This document shows, piece by piece, positions 32,798-40,446 of a stretch of DNA of 64,000 bases. Under the pieces are notes generated by a model, which saw nothing but the letters and a program-made list of their open reading frames with translations, was not told where the DNA came from and searched no databases. The stretch is from Chryseobacterium aurantiacum. Lineage in GTDB: Bacteria > Bacteroidota > Bacteroidia > Flavobacteriales > Weeksellaceae. Within the stretch, counting starts at the first letter, position 1. Each line of letters starts with the position of its first letter. The stretch covers positions 56,075-120,074 of the forward strand of contig NZ_PXUE01000008.1 of assembly GCF_003020585.1 (NCBI RefSeq), written 5' to 3'. Both the position numbers and the translations under genes were made by a program.

Positions 32798-34306
32798 CTA
32801 AAAGTCTTCATCTTCTATTAATTCATCAACAAAGAACACAATATCTTCTCGATCATACTTTTCAGGGTACTGATATCCATTGATAATGAAAACAGGGGTA
32901 AAGTTGAGTCCAGCATTACTGTTTTCTGTGGACATTCCAATTAATGCATTCAGGTTTTCAGATGTAGGAACGCCTCCGGACAAGGTATTGATTTTTCCTT
33001 CATCCTTTGTTTCAAACCATTCTTCCACCGCATTCAGAAATTCTTTTTCTGTTTTGTTATTGTAGATATGTGCTAAATCTGAGATCAATCGGGTGTATTT
33101 TTCCTCTGCTCTGTCCGGCATATAGTTGAATCTCATTTGCAGAGAAACATCATCAGGGTACTTTTCTAAAAGAGTTTCTACCAATTTGTGAGCATCCTTA
33201 CAGAAGCCGCAATAGGGGTTGGAAACAATTGAAATACGAAGTCTTGCATCCTTTTTACCCACAGAGAAAGTATGGGTATCCTGAAATTCTATTTTTTCCT
33301 TTTCTAATAATTGACTTTTGAACAATTCATAATTCCTTTTAAACCTTAGGTTTTTGGCATTTGATTTTTGAAGTTCCTCTTTCTGTTCCAAGATTGAGTT
33401 AAAGTAAATAACGGTTGAGAAAATCAATGCCCATAAAATTATGATAAGTAAAAGAGTTCCGATTTCAAAAGGAAGATTTTGAAAGAAAAAACTACTAATG
33501 GCCAATTGCCCTACTAGAATAGAGATAATTAAAAGACAAACTCTACAAAATGCTTTTTCAACAAAAGCCTGAATATAAAGAGAGTAGCCAATCGCCAATA
33601 TTGAAACGATAGTAAATCCTTTTATAATATAAGCAGTTCCCGGCAAGAATAGCCCTAATACGGCAAGTCCTGTAAAATAAATTAACGAAAAATCAGAAAA
33701 TTTTAAACCTAGAATGCTGGTTTTATCCTGTTTTATAATTTTATCACAAGCATTAACGGTTTGAGCGGCTGTGGGTACACCACATATACTTCCGATTACA
33801 GTGGAGCTGTTTCCGAATTTTTGATTAAATATTTCTAACGAGATATAAACCCCTGCCAGTGAAAGAAGATTAAAAACAGCTTCATATATCTGTAGACTTA
33901 GAAGTGAATAAATAAGAATTACAGCAAAAATAGCATACAGAATCGGTTTGAAGTTGAATGCCAGTTTATTTTCTGCTTTTTCTGTCTTTTCAAACAGAAG
34001 CACAAAATTTGTTGATTTGTTGTAGAGTTCTTCCTGGTTAAGTGTTTTAGCTTTTTCTGAGTAAACTGAGTAACTATTTCCTGATTTCTTTACCAAAGAG
34101 AAAGAATTTTCTACAATGGCAATAAATTCTTCAGGAAGCTCATTCCAATATTCCTTGTCTAATTCATATGCATCATTTTTTACTCCCATAAAATTCAAAG
34201 TATCGCTAAATGCTAATGCAGATGGGTAATTGGGATGGGAATTAAACTGGAAGACGAACTCCTGTTTATCAAGTTTTAAGTAGTTAATTAGTTTGTCAAA
34301 AATCAT
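32798..34306 (-). CDS. C39-like / VKOR / thioredoxin fusion protein
   Basis: 502 residues. Residues about 1-85 resemble a C39 peptidase fold without the catalytic Cys (HPNYPSALAFSDTLNFMGV aligns with the C39 helix), a possible leader-binding module. About 120-300 is a VKOR membrane domain with the four conserved Cys: 175, 187, and 254/257 (FCRVC). The C-terminus (about 350-502) is a DsbA-like thioredoxin fold with Cys366-x2-Cys369 (YCGFC) and NFTPVFIINGYQYP. VKOR-Trx pairs generate disulfides, so this protein probably oxidises the Cys-rich peptide encoded next to it. Confidence 0.9.
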   Translation of the reverse strand: MIFDKLINYLKLDKQEFVFQFNSHPNYPSALAFSDTLNFMGVKNDAYELDKEYWNELPEEFIAIVENSFSLVKKSGNSYSVYSEKAKTLNQEELYNKSTNFVLLFEKTEKAENKLAFNFKPILYAIFAVILIYSLLSLQIYEAVFNLLSLAGVYISLEIFNQKFGNSSTVIGSICGVPTAAQTVNACDKIIKQDKTSILGLKFSDFSLIYFTGLAVLGLFLPGTAYIIKGFTIVSILAIGYSLYIQAFVEKAFCRVCLLIISILVGQLAISSFFFQNLPFEIGTLLLIIILWALIFSTVIYFNSILEQKEELQKSNAKNLRFKRNYELFKSQLLEKEKIEFQDTHTFSVGKKDARLRISIVSNPYCGFCKDAHKLVETLLEKYPDDVSLQMRFNYMPDRAEEKYTRLISDLAHIYNNKTEKEFLNAVEEWFETKDEGKINTLSGGVPTSENLNALIGMSTENSNAGLNFTPVFIINGYQYPEKYDREDIVFFVDELIEDEDF

Positions 34307-34638
34307 ATTAATATTTTTATCTAAAATACACAGATGTTTTAAATAAACAAAAAAATTTTTCTTTTATTAGTGAGATATATACGGTAGTTGATAGATTTGA
34401 TTTGACTTTCAATATTTTATTTTACCGTATTTGGCTTGAAAAATATTTTTTGTTGATGTAGAATATATCTTACATTATAAAAAGAGGTGCGCGTTCGTTC
34501 CATTTTCCCACAGATGAATATTTAAAAGTTTTCATGGTTAAATTGACATTCATTGTAGCGCATCTGTGGGAGTAAAAGGAACTATATGATAGTATATAGC
34601 TAATGATCTGGTGGGGATCAGTATAAATTCTTATGTTT
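34307..34638. other. Gene-free gap with two inverted repeats inside the RiPP island
   Basis: 332 bases. ATACGGTA (34379-34386) faces TACCGTAT (34423-34430) with 36 bases between. TCCCACAGATG (34506-34516) faces CATCTGTGGGA (34561-34571) with 44 bases between. No precursor-like ORF was found on either strand. These may be regulatory hairpins of the junction between the gws genes and the VKOR/export genes, or old insertion scars. Confidence 0.5.
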
Positions 34639-35754
34639 TTAGTACGTTGGCCTTGCTTTAAAAGACCTGTCCATATGATAATGTTTGATTGCTTTTTGTT
34701 TCAATGGGTTTTTTGTCCAGTCTTCCCATACACCGGTATAAGGATCATATCCACATTTTAAAGGTTTTGAAATATCAAGCCCCTCCTTATTCTTCCTATT
34801 TCTTTCTGTAAATGCTCTGCAGTCTGTACAGACATACCGAAATTCACAATCTTTGCAGCCATCAATATGATCTTTTGTAAGGTTCCAGTACTTTTTGAAA
34901 CCAGTTTTTGCCAAGGCATCTTCAAGACTTGAGGTATGGATGTTTCCAAAGCTTTCCGGCATTAAGGGACAATTTTTAATATTTCCGTTGATATCAATAC
35001 CTATTTTTTTATTCAGACAGGAATTGTGATTAATGGCCTCCAATACTTTTGATAGATTGGTATTGAAATATTTAAGGTTTACCTTTCCGCAAGCGGATAT
35101 TTGAATGTTTTCATGGTTAAAGTTTATGGTAAACCTAAATATTTCATTGTTTTTAAAAGGTTGTTTTTTGCAGTTATAAAAAATAAGACTATCAATTCTT
35201 GAAGTAGTTTGGTTCAGAGCTTGAAAAAAAGATTTATCTAAGCCCTCATGAAAAGGAGCAAATATTTCAATACTTTCTAAGACTGAGTCTTTAAATTTAT
35301 CATCAATATTCTGATACTCTTCTCTTGAAAACTCCCTTTTACTGTAGATTACCAAATGTTTAACACCCAGGTTATCAATAGAATGTTTTATTTTGTCAAG
35401 AGTGAGTAGATCATTAATTTCTATAAAAATATTAGAGAGGTCACTATGGTCTTGAAATCTGTGAGAAAGTGGCGGGAAATTTTTGTCCCAATCATTTTCA
35501 GTAATAAAACCAAATTCTTCTTCCAACAAGAAACCTAAATATTCATTGATAATTTCTTGAGATTCATCATCATAATTTTTAACAAGATCTTCAAGAGAAT
35601 TTACTTTCAATTCTTCAATCAGCTCATACAGTTCTAAAGGGTACAGTTCTGATATATTCCTCTGAAGGTCAGAAATAAGTATCCTGGTAACTCCCTTTGT
35701 GATGGTAATATTACTGAATAGGTTGAAATATCTCATATCAATCTTGTCAAACAT
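34639..35754 (-). CDS. gwsS: Grasp-with-spasm SPASM-domain peptide maturase without radical-SAM motif
   Basis: 371 residues. The C-terminal part has the full SPASM pattern: Cys246, G257-x4-Cys262, Cys300-x2-Cys303-x5-Cys309-x2-Cys312 and Cys334. The N-terminal 190 residues contain no Cys at all, so no CxxxCxxC cluster motif exists and classical radical-SAM chemistry is not expected; the domain may instead recruit the precursor. The neighbouring ATP-grasp ligase and 66-residue precursor complete a grasp-with-spasm system. Start ATG 35754 overlaps the upstream 60-residue gene by 22 bases, indicating coupling. Confidence 0.85.
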   Translation of the reverse strand: MFDKIDMRYFNLFSNITITKGVTRILISDLQRNISELYPLELYELIEELKVNSLEDLVKNYDDESQEIINEYLGFLLEEEFGFITENDWDKNFPPLSHRFQDHSDLSNIFIEINDLLTLDKIKHSIDNLGVKHLVIYSKREFSREEYQNIDDKFKDSVLESIEIFAPFHEGLDKSFFQALNQTTSRIDSLIFYNCKKQPFKNNEIFRFTINFNHENIQISACGKVNLKYFNTNLSKVLEAINHNSCLNKKIGIDINGNIKNCPLMPESFGNIHTSSLEDALAKTGFKKYWNLTKDHIDGCKDCEFRYVCTDCRAFTERNRKNKEGLDISKPLKCGYDPYTGVWEDWTKNPLKQKAIKHYHMDRSFKARPTY

Positions 35755-35915
35755 TTATAAGGTTTCAGCTTCACATAGAAATCTGTTTGGTATTTTTCGC
35801 AGGAGACCGTTATATTAGGGTGTTTTTTCTCGCGGCTTTTATTTTTTATAACATCAATATATTTAAACGTAAGAGGCAGTTTTTGCTTTTCTTTGGTCAT
35901 GAAGTTCTTTTTCAT
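35733..35915 (-). CDS. 60-residue protein between the ligase and SPASM genes
   Basis: Basic protein, MKKNFMTKEKQKLPLTFKYI onward, with two Cys (39 and 54) and no signal peptide or membrane segment. Its ATG overlaps the ligase stop codon (ATGA), and its end overlaps gwsS by 22 bases, so it is in a translationally coupled position typical of real genes. I do not recognise the family. It could be a structural partner of the maturases or a regulator; a second precursor is unlikely, as it lacks a GG-type site. Confidence 0.6.
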   Translation of the reverse strand: MKKNFMTKEKQKLPLTFKYIDVIKNKSREKKHPNITVSCEKYQTDFYVKLKPYKCLTRLI

Positions 35916-36814
35916 AGGTAATCTGCTATTTCTTTTTCCAATGAATAATTACAGGTCACAGAGGGACCCAAAAACTGTCCCACAGTATTAATTTCCAGAA
36001 AATAATGCTTGTCTCCACTTTTAATAAAATCCAGAGAACCACAATTCAGATCCAAGGATTGCATGAGTAAACACACTTTTTCTTCAATATCTTTTGGAAG
36101 ATCATAGGGGACTTTCCTGGTGGGTTTTTTATCATTATATTTTCTGAAATCAACCTTGGTTTGTTCATTATTTTGTGAAAATATTGCCGTTGACCAGATT
36201 TTTCCATTCAGATAGAAACTCCTGATTTCAAAATCTTTTTCAATTTTTTCCTGAAAAAAAGTGATAAAAAAGTCTTCATTTTCAGTTTCTTTAACAACAG
36301 TTGTGTACATCATACCACTGGAATCCTTGATAATATTTTCCATTCTTGGGTTTCCTCCAATGGTTTTGATGATGGTTTTATCTAAAACTACATCATCTGT
36401 ATTACTTGCCAGAAAATAAGAGGGAACATCCAAACCTATTTTTTGTGCCTTTTCAAGCACAAGTAACTTATTAACATCACTGTTGCTTTCCTTGTTTATA
36501 TGTTTTTTTGATTCTAGTGTCTTTTTGATATAATCTTCCAGCCAATGCTGGTATTCATTCATATTAATATTGATAGATTCATTTTTGTACTGTACGTGCC
36601 TAAAGTTCAGGCCACCTCTTCTGTACCATACGCTGGTAATCTCGTCAATAAAAAAACAGTTTCTGTGACTTTCGATATAAATCCGTTTTTCCTTTGTCTT
36701 AATATCAAAAACTTCATCCTCATTAACGCGAATAAAGCTTTTACCCATTTTTAACAGCCACTTTATAACTTCGGTTGTCGTGATTTCGTGATTTTGAGAG
36801 ATAATCAGTATCAT
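35912..36814 (-). CDS. gwsG: Grasp-with-spasm ATP-grasp peptide ligase
   Basis: 300 residues of the ATP-grasp fold related to microviridin ligases MvdC/MvdD. Visible: substrate segment SVWYRRGG (about 61-68), nucleotide-binding FQEKIEKDFEIRSFYLNGKIW (about 187-207), the conserved DFRKYNDKKPTRKVPYDLP and the metal-binding NTVGQF near the C-terminus. Such enzymes form ester or amide links between side chains of the precursor, using ATP. It overlaps the lipoprotein gene upstream by four bases (ATGA). The precursor at 37826, rich in Asp, Glu, Thr, Ser and Lys, is the likely substrate. Confidence 0.88.
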   Translation of the reverse strand: MILIISQNHEITTTEVIKWLLKMGKSFIRVNEDEVFDIKTKEKRIYIESHRNCFFIDEITSVWYRRGGLNFRHVQYKNESININMNEYQHWLEDYIKKTLESKKHINKESNSDVNKLLVLEKAQKIGLDVPSYFLASNTDDVVLDKTIIKTIGGNPRMENIIKDSSGMMYTTVVKETENEDFFITFFQEKIEKDFEIRSFYLNGKIWSTAIFSQNNEQTKVDFRKYNDKKPTRKVPYDLPKDIEEKVCLLMQSLDLNCGSLDFIKSGDKHYFLEINTVGQFLGPSVTCNYSLEKEIADYL

Positions 36815-37707
36815 TTTTCCTTTTTATTCTTTTTAGCAAAATCTTTAATGATAGCTTGGGCGTGCTGTATGCTAGGTAATCCTATACTTTTACGGTTACG
36901 ATTGACGGTAATAGTGTCTTTTATATTTTCATAACCTTGATATACTCCATACGTATAGGGTTGTTTATGGTGTATATTATTTCGGTCTATCATTGCTGCG
37001 TAATCCCGGGGAGGGCAATCACCGGATTTTACATATTCCAGTATTTTGGCTTTAAAATATGGCTGATACTCGTCGTAATCAGCCATATGAAGTAGCACTG
37101 GTCCTGATGGCATAAAAAAATCCCCATTCCACAAACCTATTTTCTGCATACTGGGAAAGCCATCATTCTCAAACATCCATTTTAATAGCTTAGCATTTTT
37201 TTCATCATTCTTGAAAATATCCGAACTGTTGCCGCTTCTACGGCTATCTTGATCACGCTTGAAAGCAACAGTAAAAGAATCCACCAGTTTTTGATTAAGA
37301 TTTTTTTTCCATTGAGCAACTGTTTGCTCAACTTCAAGACTGTCTATTCCATATTTTTGATAAAGCCAGTAAAAATCTTTGTTAGTTTTATGATAAGGAG
37401 CAATCAGGGTTATTAGTTTTTTTAGATTTTTTTTGCCCCCAAAGTTTATATCTTTTTTGTCTGCAAGTATGATATAATTGGTAAATTCTTCAATACGGTC
37501 CTGATTCTTAGGAGGATATTTCCTGAATAGTTTTTTGTATTCCTTAATAGTAATAAGAGTGTCTTTTTTTAGACGGTATAGGCTGTCAATTTCGTTAACC
37601 TTATTATAATAGTTGACATAGTTTAAGCTTCTGTTTTTACATGCAGAAAAAATAAAAAAAATGACTACTAGAATATAGGAAGAAGAGTTCCAAATCTTAT
37701 TTCTCAT
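36811..37707 (-). CDS. Lipoprotein of the grasp-with-spasm operon, DUF6624-like
   Basis: 298 residues with a lipoprotein signal (MRNKIWNSSSYILVVIFFIF, lipid Cys23). The middle part is helical and charged; the C-terminal stretch GFPSMQKIGLWNGDFFMPSGP, then VLLHMADYDEYQ and DRNNIHHKQPYTYGVYQG resembles DUF6624. It sits between precursor and ligase and overlaps the ligase by four bases, so it is part of the system, possibly for immunity, a receptor or an extracytoplasmic processing role. Family call is tentative. Confidence 0.75.
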   Translation of the reverse strand: MRNKIWNSSSYILVVIFFIFSACKNRSLNYVNYYNKVNEIDSLYRLKKDTLITIKEYKKLFRKYPPKNQDRIEEFTNYIILADKKDINFGGKKNLKKLITLIAPYHKTNKDFYWLYQKYGIDSLEVEQTVAQWKKNLNQKLVDSFTVAFKRDQDSRRSGNSSDIFKNDEKNAKLLKWMFENDGFPSMQKIGLWNGDFFMPSGPVLLHMADYDEYQPYFKAKILEYVKSGDCPPRDYAAMIDRNNIHHKQPYTYGVYQGYENIKDTITVNRNRKSIGLPSIQHAQAIIKDFAKKNKKEK

Positions 37708-37778
37708 AAATTTTCCTAGCCGTGGCTAAAATTAATGTTTTGAAACTTTATCAGTACGAGTAACTCAATTGACTGTCA

Positions 37779-37814
37779 AAAAAAGAGAATAAATAGAGGG
37801 ATTAACCCTCTATT
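37779..37814 (-). terminator. Hairpin after the grasp-with-spasm precursor gene
   Basis: Stem AATAGAGGG (37792-37800) / CCCTCTATT (37806-37814), loop ATTAA. On the minus strand a TTTTTTT tract follows within about 12 bases. It separates the precursor from its maturases, as at 32466, so the precursor can be made in excess. Confidence 0.7.
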
Positions 37815-37825
37815 ATTGCTGAATA

Positions 37826-38026
37826 TTAATCTAAGCTTGTGTCTATTTTTAAAGTACTCAGGCGTTTTCCATCTTTCCAAGTTTCTTTATCATAACAAGT
37901 CGAACCACAATCTGTTTCCACATAGCTATAGTCTCCAGCTCCCTGGATAGCTTTTAAATCAGTTCTTTGTAATTTTTTGTTTTCCATTGAAGAAAAGTTC
38001 CCCTTTAGTCCTTTTAGATTTTTCAT
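37826..38026 (-). CDS. Grasp-with-spasm precursor peptide
   Basis: 66 residues. A leader ending ENKKLQRTDLKAIQGAG (15-31) has GA in place of GG, as in the peptide at 9669. The core, residues 32-66, holds Cys40 and Cys44 (CGSTC), nine Ser/Thr, eight Asp/Glu and four Lys (for example CYDKETWKDGKRLSTLKIDT), the side chains that ATP-grasp ligases of the microviridin type join. Start ATG 38026 is preferred; ATG at codon 14 is an alternative. The ligase, 60-residue protein and SPASM protein follow in the same operon. Confidence 0.85.
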   Translation of the reverse strand: MKNLKGLKGNFSSMENKKLQRTDLKAIQGAGDYSYVETDCGSTCYDKETWKDGKRLSTLKIDTSLD

Positions 38027-38154
38027 TTTTTTAATTTTTAAAATTAATATTTTGCCATTTATATTCCCTGGCTTGGGAGTCGCTGATCAGCTTTTGGTAT
38101 TTACGTTTTGTACTGTACACATACAAAAAATAAATCTTGTGTTTTTACCTGAAG

Positions 38155-38162
38155 CAAACATA
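38155..38162 (-). promoter_or_regulatory. Promoter -7 element of the grasp-with-spasm operon
   Basis: On the minus strand TATGTTTG, a perfect TAnnTTTG box. A TTTG candidate lies 24 bases farther upstream, slightly too far. It gives a leader of about 120 bases before the precursor start. Confidence 0.5.
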
Positions 38163-38255
38163 CAGAGGCTGCAATAAATAAAAAAACAAAAGGGCTAAGG
38201 ATTTATAAATTTGGATATAAATTCATAAATAAAATGGATTGTAAGATATTGTAAA

Positions 38256-40052
38256 TCAGTTATTTTTGTCTGTGATCTGTTTTTCGATCTCTTTTATATA
38301 GATGGAGGGTGTAGTACCTGTTTTTTTCTTAAAAGCCATATGAAAAGCCTGTACACTATTATAACCAATCTCTTCGGCAATAGCTGGTAATTTGTAAGAA
38401 CGAAACTTTTTATCATGCACCAGACGATTGAGCGTATAGTCAATTCGAAGATCATTAATGTAGGAGGTGAAGTTCTTTTCTTTGTAAACATTGATTACTT
38501 CAGACAGGTAAGAAGTATTGGTGTTAATGTTTTTTGCCAGTTTTCCTAAGGTGATTCCTTTTGTGAGATATTGTTCTTTATTTTCAAACTTTTTCAAGGC
38601 TTCAAGAATAGGTTCAGTGGCTTCTTGTGGAAGGGATTTAGGAAGTTTATTATTTGATTCGGTTGTATCCGTTACTTCAATTAATTCAAATGGTTTACCA
38701 ATTGGAGATTTAGATTCATTAGAAAAGGAGGTAGGTGTTAAATCTGTATCTTCTTCTTCGGATGATGTATCTGCAATGGTGTAGGGGGCAGGTTTATTTT
38801 CTTCTACCGCGCGTATCAGATCCTGGGCAATCTTTCTATGTCTTTTTTCAGCTTTTCTGGCTTTGAAGAATAAAATTACAGCAGTAATAAGCAATAAAAT
38901 TAAGGCACCAATTAATGTGTAAAATAAATATTTTTTAATTTTCAGGTCCTGAATGATCACCTGTTTTTCCGCCAGAAGTTTAGGAGTATCATATTTTCTT
39001 TGAAGCTCTTTTGAAAGGTACCAGTATTCGGAATCTAAGAGCTTGTCTATTGCTAAGAAACGATCAATATAATATAGCTGTTTTTGTTTATCTTCTTTTG
39101 TTTTATAATAATCTATAAGATAGGTATATACTTCTCTTTGTTCAGGGAATGTGTAGTTATCTTTTTTTGCAATGGAGTCTACTTTTACAAAATTTTCTGC
39201 CGCTTTTTCCTTTTGCTGCAGCCCTGCATAAGCCTGTGCCACATAGAAAAATGAATACGTTATATCTCTTGTATCACCATCTTTCAGAAAAAACTGCTTA
39301 CTCTTCTGGGAAGATTCAGCTGCTGCTTGAAATTTACCCATCTTTAAATTATAAAAAGTTAGGAGTGATAAATACTGATGATATTTATAAGGATCTGCTT
39401 TCTTAAAGGCCTGTAACCCCTCTGTAATTAATATTTTAGCAGAATCCATTTTATTGATCTCAATATAGGTATCCGCTAAGTTTGTTCGTATCTTTTCTAT
39501 TTCATTTTCATTCAGATAATCAGCATTTACTAAATAGTATCTTAATACTTTGGCGGCTTCAGCATGCTTTCCTACATAACTGTTTAGGTAGGCAATATTG
39601 GTTTCTGCCAGTGCAATTTGTCTTTTATTCCCTTTTTGCTTGGCATACTTTAAACCTATTATATAATTATCTAATGCCTGTTTTTGATTATCATATTTAA
39701 AAAAAATATTAGCTCTTAATAGATAAATACGGGCGGGATATACATTATCAGAAATCTTTTTGGCAACCATGGCCATGCTGTCGATATACTTAAAAGCGTT
39801 TTCCTTATTGGCGTTGATGCATTTATAAGCGTATGCTTCAGCTATTTGAGGGTTGTTTTTTTCTCTTTTAGCCTTATGCAAATAATATTCTGCTATTAGT
39901 CCTGCTTCAGCAGACTTTCCTTTATAGTTATAATCGTAAAATTTATTTTCTAAGTCTAAATAAGAAGCTCCCTTAAGAGAATCGTTTATAGGAGTAGATT
40001 GTGCATTGGTAATACCAAATACGATAAAAAATAGAAGTTGGAGATATTTCAT
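38256..40052 (-). CDS. Membrane-anchored TPR/AraC-type regulator
   Basis: 598 residues: signal peptide (MKYLQLLFFIVFGITNAQ), a periplasmic domain of tetratricopeptide repeats (about 25-365), one transmembrane helix at about 373-395 (YTLIGALILLLITAVILFF), a linker, and a C-terminal AraC-type double helix-turn-helix (about 490-595; KLAKNINTNTSYLSEVINVY, then AIAEEIGYNSVQAFHMAF). This one-protein design senses outside and acts on DNA directly. It lies between the two divergent RiPP units and may regulate either or both; no target site was identified. Confidence 0.88.
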   Translation of the reverse strand: MKYLQLLFFIVFGITNAQSTPINDSLKGASYLDLENKFYDYNYKGKSAEAGLIAEYYLHKAKREKNNPQIAEAYAYKCINANKENAFKYIDSMAMVAKKISDNVYPARIYLLRANIFFKYDNQKQALDNYIIGLKYAKQKGNKRQIALAETNIAYLNSYVGKHAEAAKVLRYYLVNADYLNENEIEKIRTNLADTYIEINKMDSAKILITEGLQAFKKADPYKYHQYLSLLTFYNLKMGKFQAAAESSQKSKQFFLKDGDTRDITYSFFYVAQAYAGLQQKEKAAENFVKVDSIAKKDNYTFPEQREVYTYLIDYYKTKEDKQKQLYYIDRFLAIDKLLDSEYWYLSKELQRKYDTPKLLAEKQVIIQDLKIKKYLFYTLIGALILLLITAVILFFKARKAEKRHRKIAQDLIRAVEENKPAPYTIADTSSEEEDTDLTPTSFSNESKSPIGKPFELIEVTDTTESNNKLPKSLPQEATEPILEALKKFENKEQYLTKGITLGKLAKNINTNTSYLSEVINVYKEKNFTSYINDLRIDYTLNRLVHDKKFRSYKLPAIAEEIGYNSVQAFHMAFKKKTGTTPSIYIKEIEKQITDKNN

Positions 40053-40081
40053 TTCCTGGTCTTGTGCTTTATTTACCTGTA

Positions 40082-40089
40082 CAAAAATA
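40082..40089 (-). promoter_or_regulatory. Promoter -7 element of the regulator gene
   Basis: On the minus strand TATTTTTG (TAnnTTTG), 29 bases before the start codon. No clear -33 element. Confidence 0.45.
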
Positions 40090-40202
40090 AAACTTATTTC
40101 TTAGAATAGTGAGATTGATTTTGTTAAGTGCAACGTTTGAGGATATAGTTTATTGATATATCACTTGTTCCTAGTGATTTGTAAATTATCATAAAAATTT
40201 GA

Positions 40203-40231
40203 TTGGTTTTAGAAAAATATTGTTTTATTTG
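40203..40231 (+). promoter_or_regulatory. Candidate promoter of the lanthipeptide operon
   Basis: TTG (40203-40205), 18 bases, TTTATTTG (40224-40231), one base off TAnnTTTG. It faces away from the regulator gene and gives a leader of about 20 bases. Confidence 0.45.
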
Positions 40232-40258
40232 CATAGTAAGATTATTAAATTTATTACA

Positions 40259-40432
40259 ATGAAAAAAGCAAAACAAACTGAAAAAAAATTATCTCTTAAA
40301 AAATTACAACTCACTAAAATTAATAATCCAGGAAAAGTTTTCGGAGGGACTCAAGCCGTTTTTGCATCAGAAGACTGTGAGGATATGGATAATGGTAGCA
40401 AACCGAGAACAGGACATGATACAGGAAGATAA
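40259..40432 (+). CDS. Class I lanthipeptide-type precursor
   Basis: 57 residues from ATG 40259. The leader has the Bacteroidota class I lanthipeptide pattern: MKKAKQTEKKLSLKKLQLTK, then a Gly-Gly at 29-30. The core (31-57) begins TQAVFASEDCEDM and ends KPRTGHDTGR, with one Cys (40), two Ser and three Thr. A single Cys allows at most one lanthionine. The two Pro (24 and 49) are possible sites for the prolyl oligopeptidase encoded 14 bases downstream. LanB genes follow; LanC is absent. The frame is open upstream to 40199, but the family start fits 40259. Confidence 0.8.
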   Translation: MKKAKQTEKKLSLKKLQLTKINNPGKVFGGTQAVFASEDCEDMDNGSKPRTGHDTGR

Positions 40433-40446
40433 TAAGTTTTTTTAAA

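Noticed and set aside
34307..34638. A further precursor peptide in the gap between gwsS and the VKOR fusion
   Set aside because: Minus-strand frames of 21 and 28 codons exist, but neither has a GG or GA leader or a plausible core.
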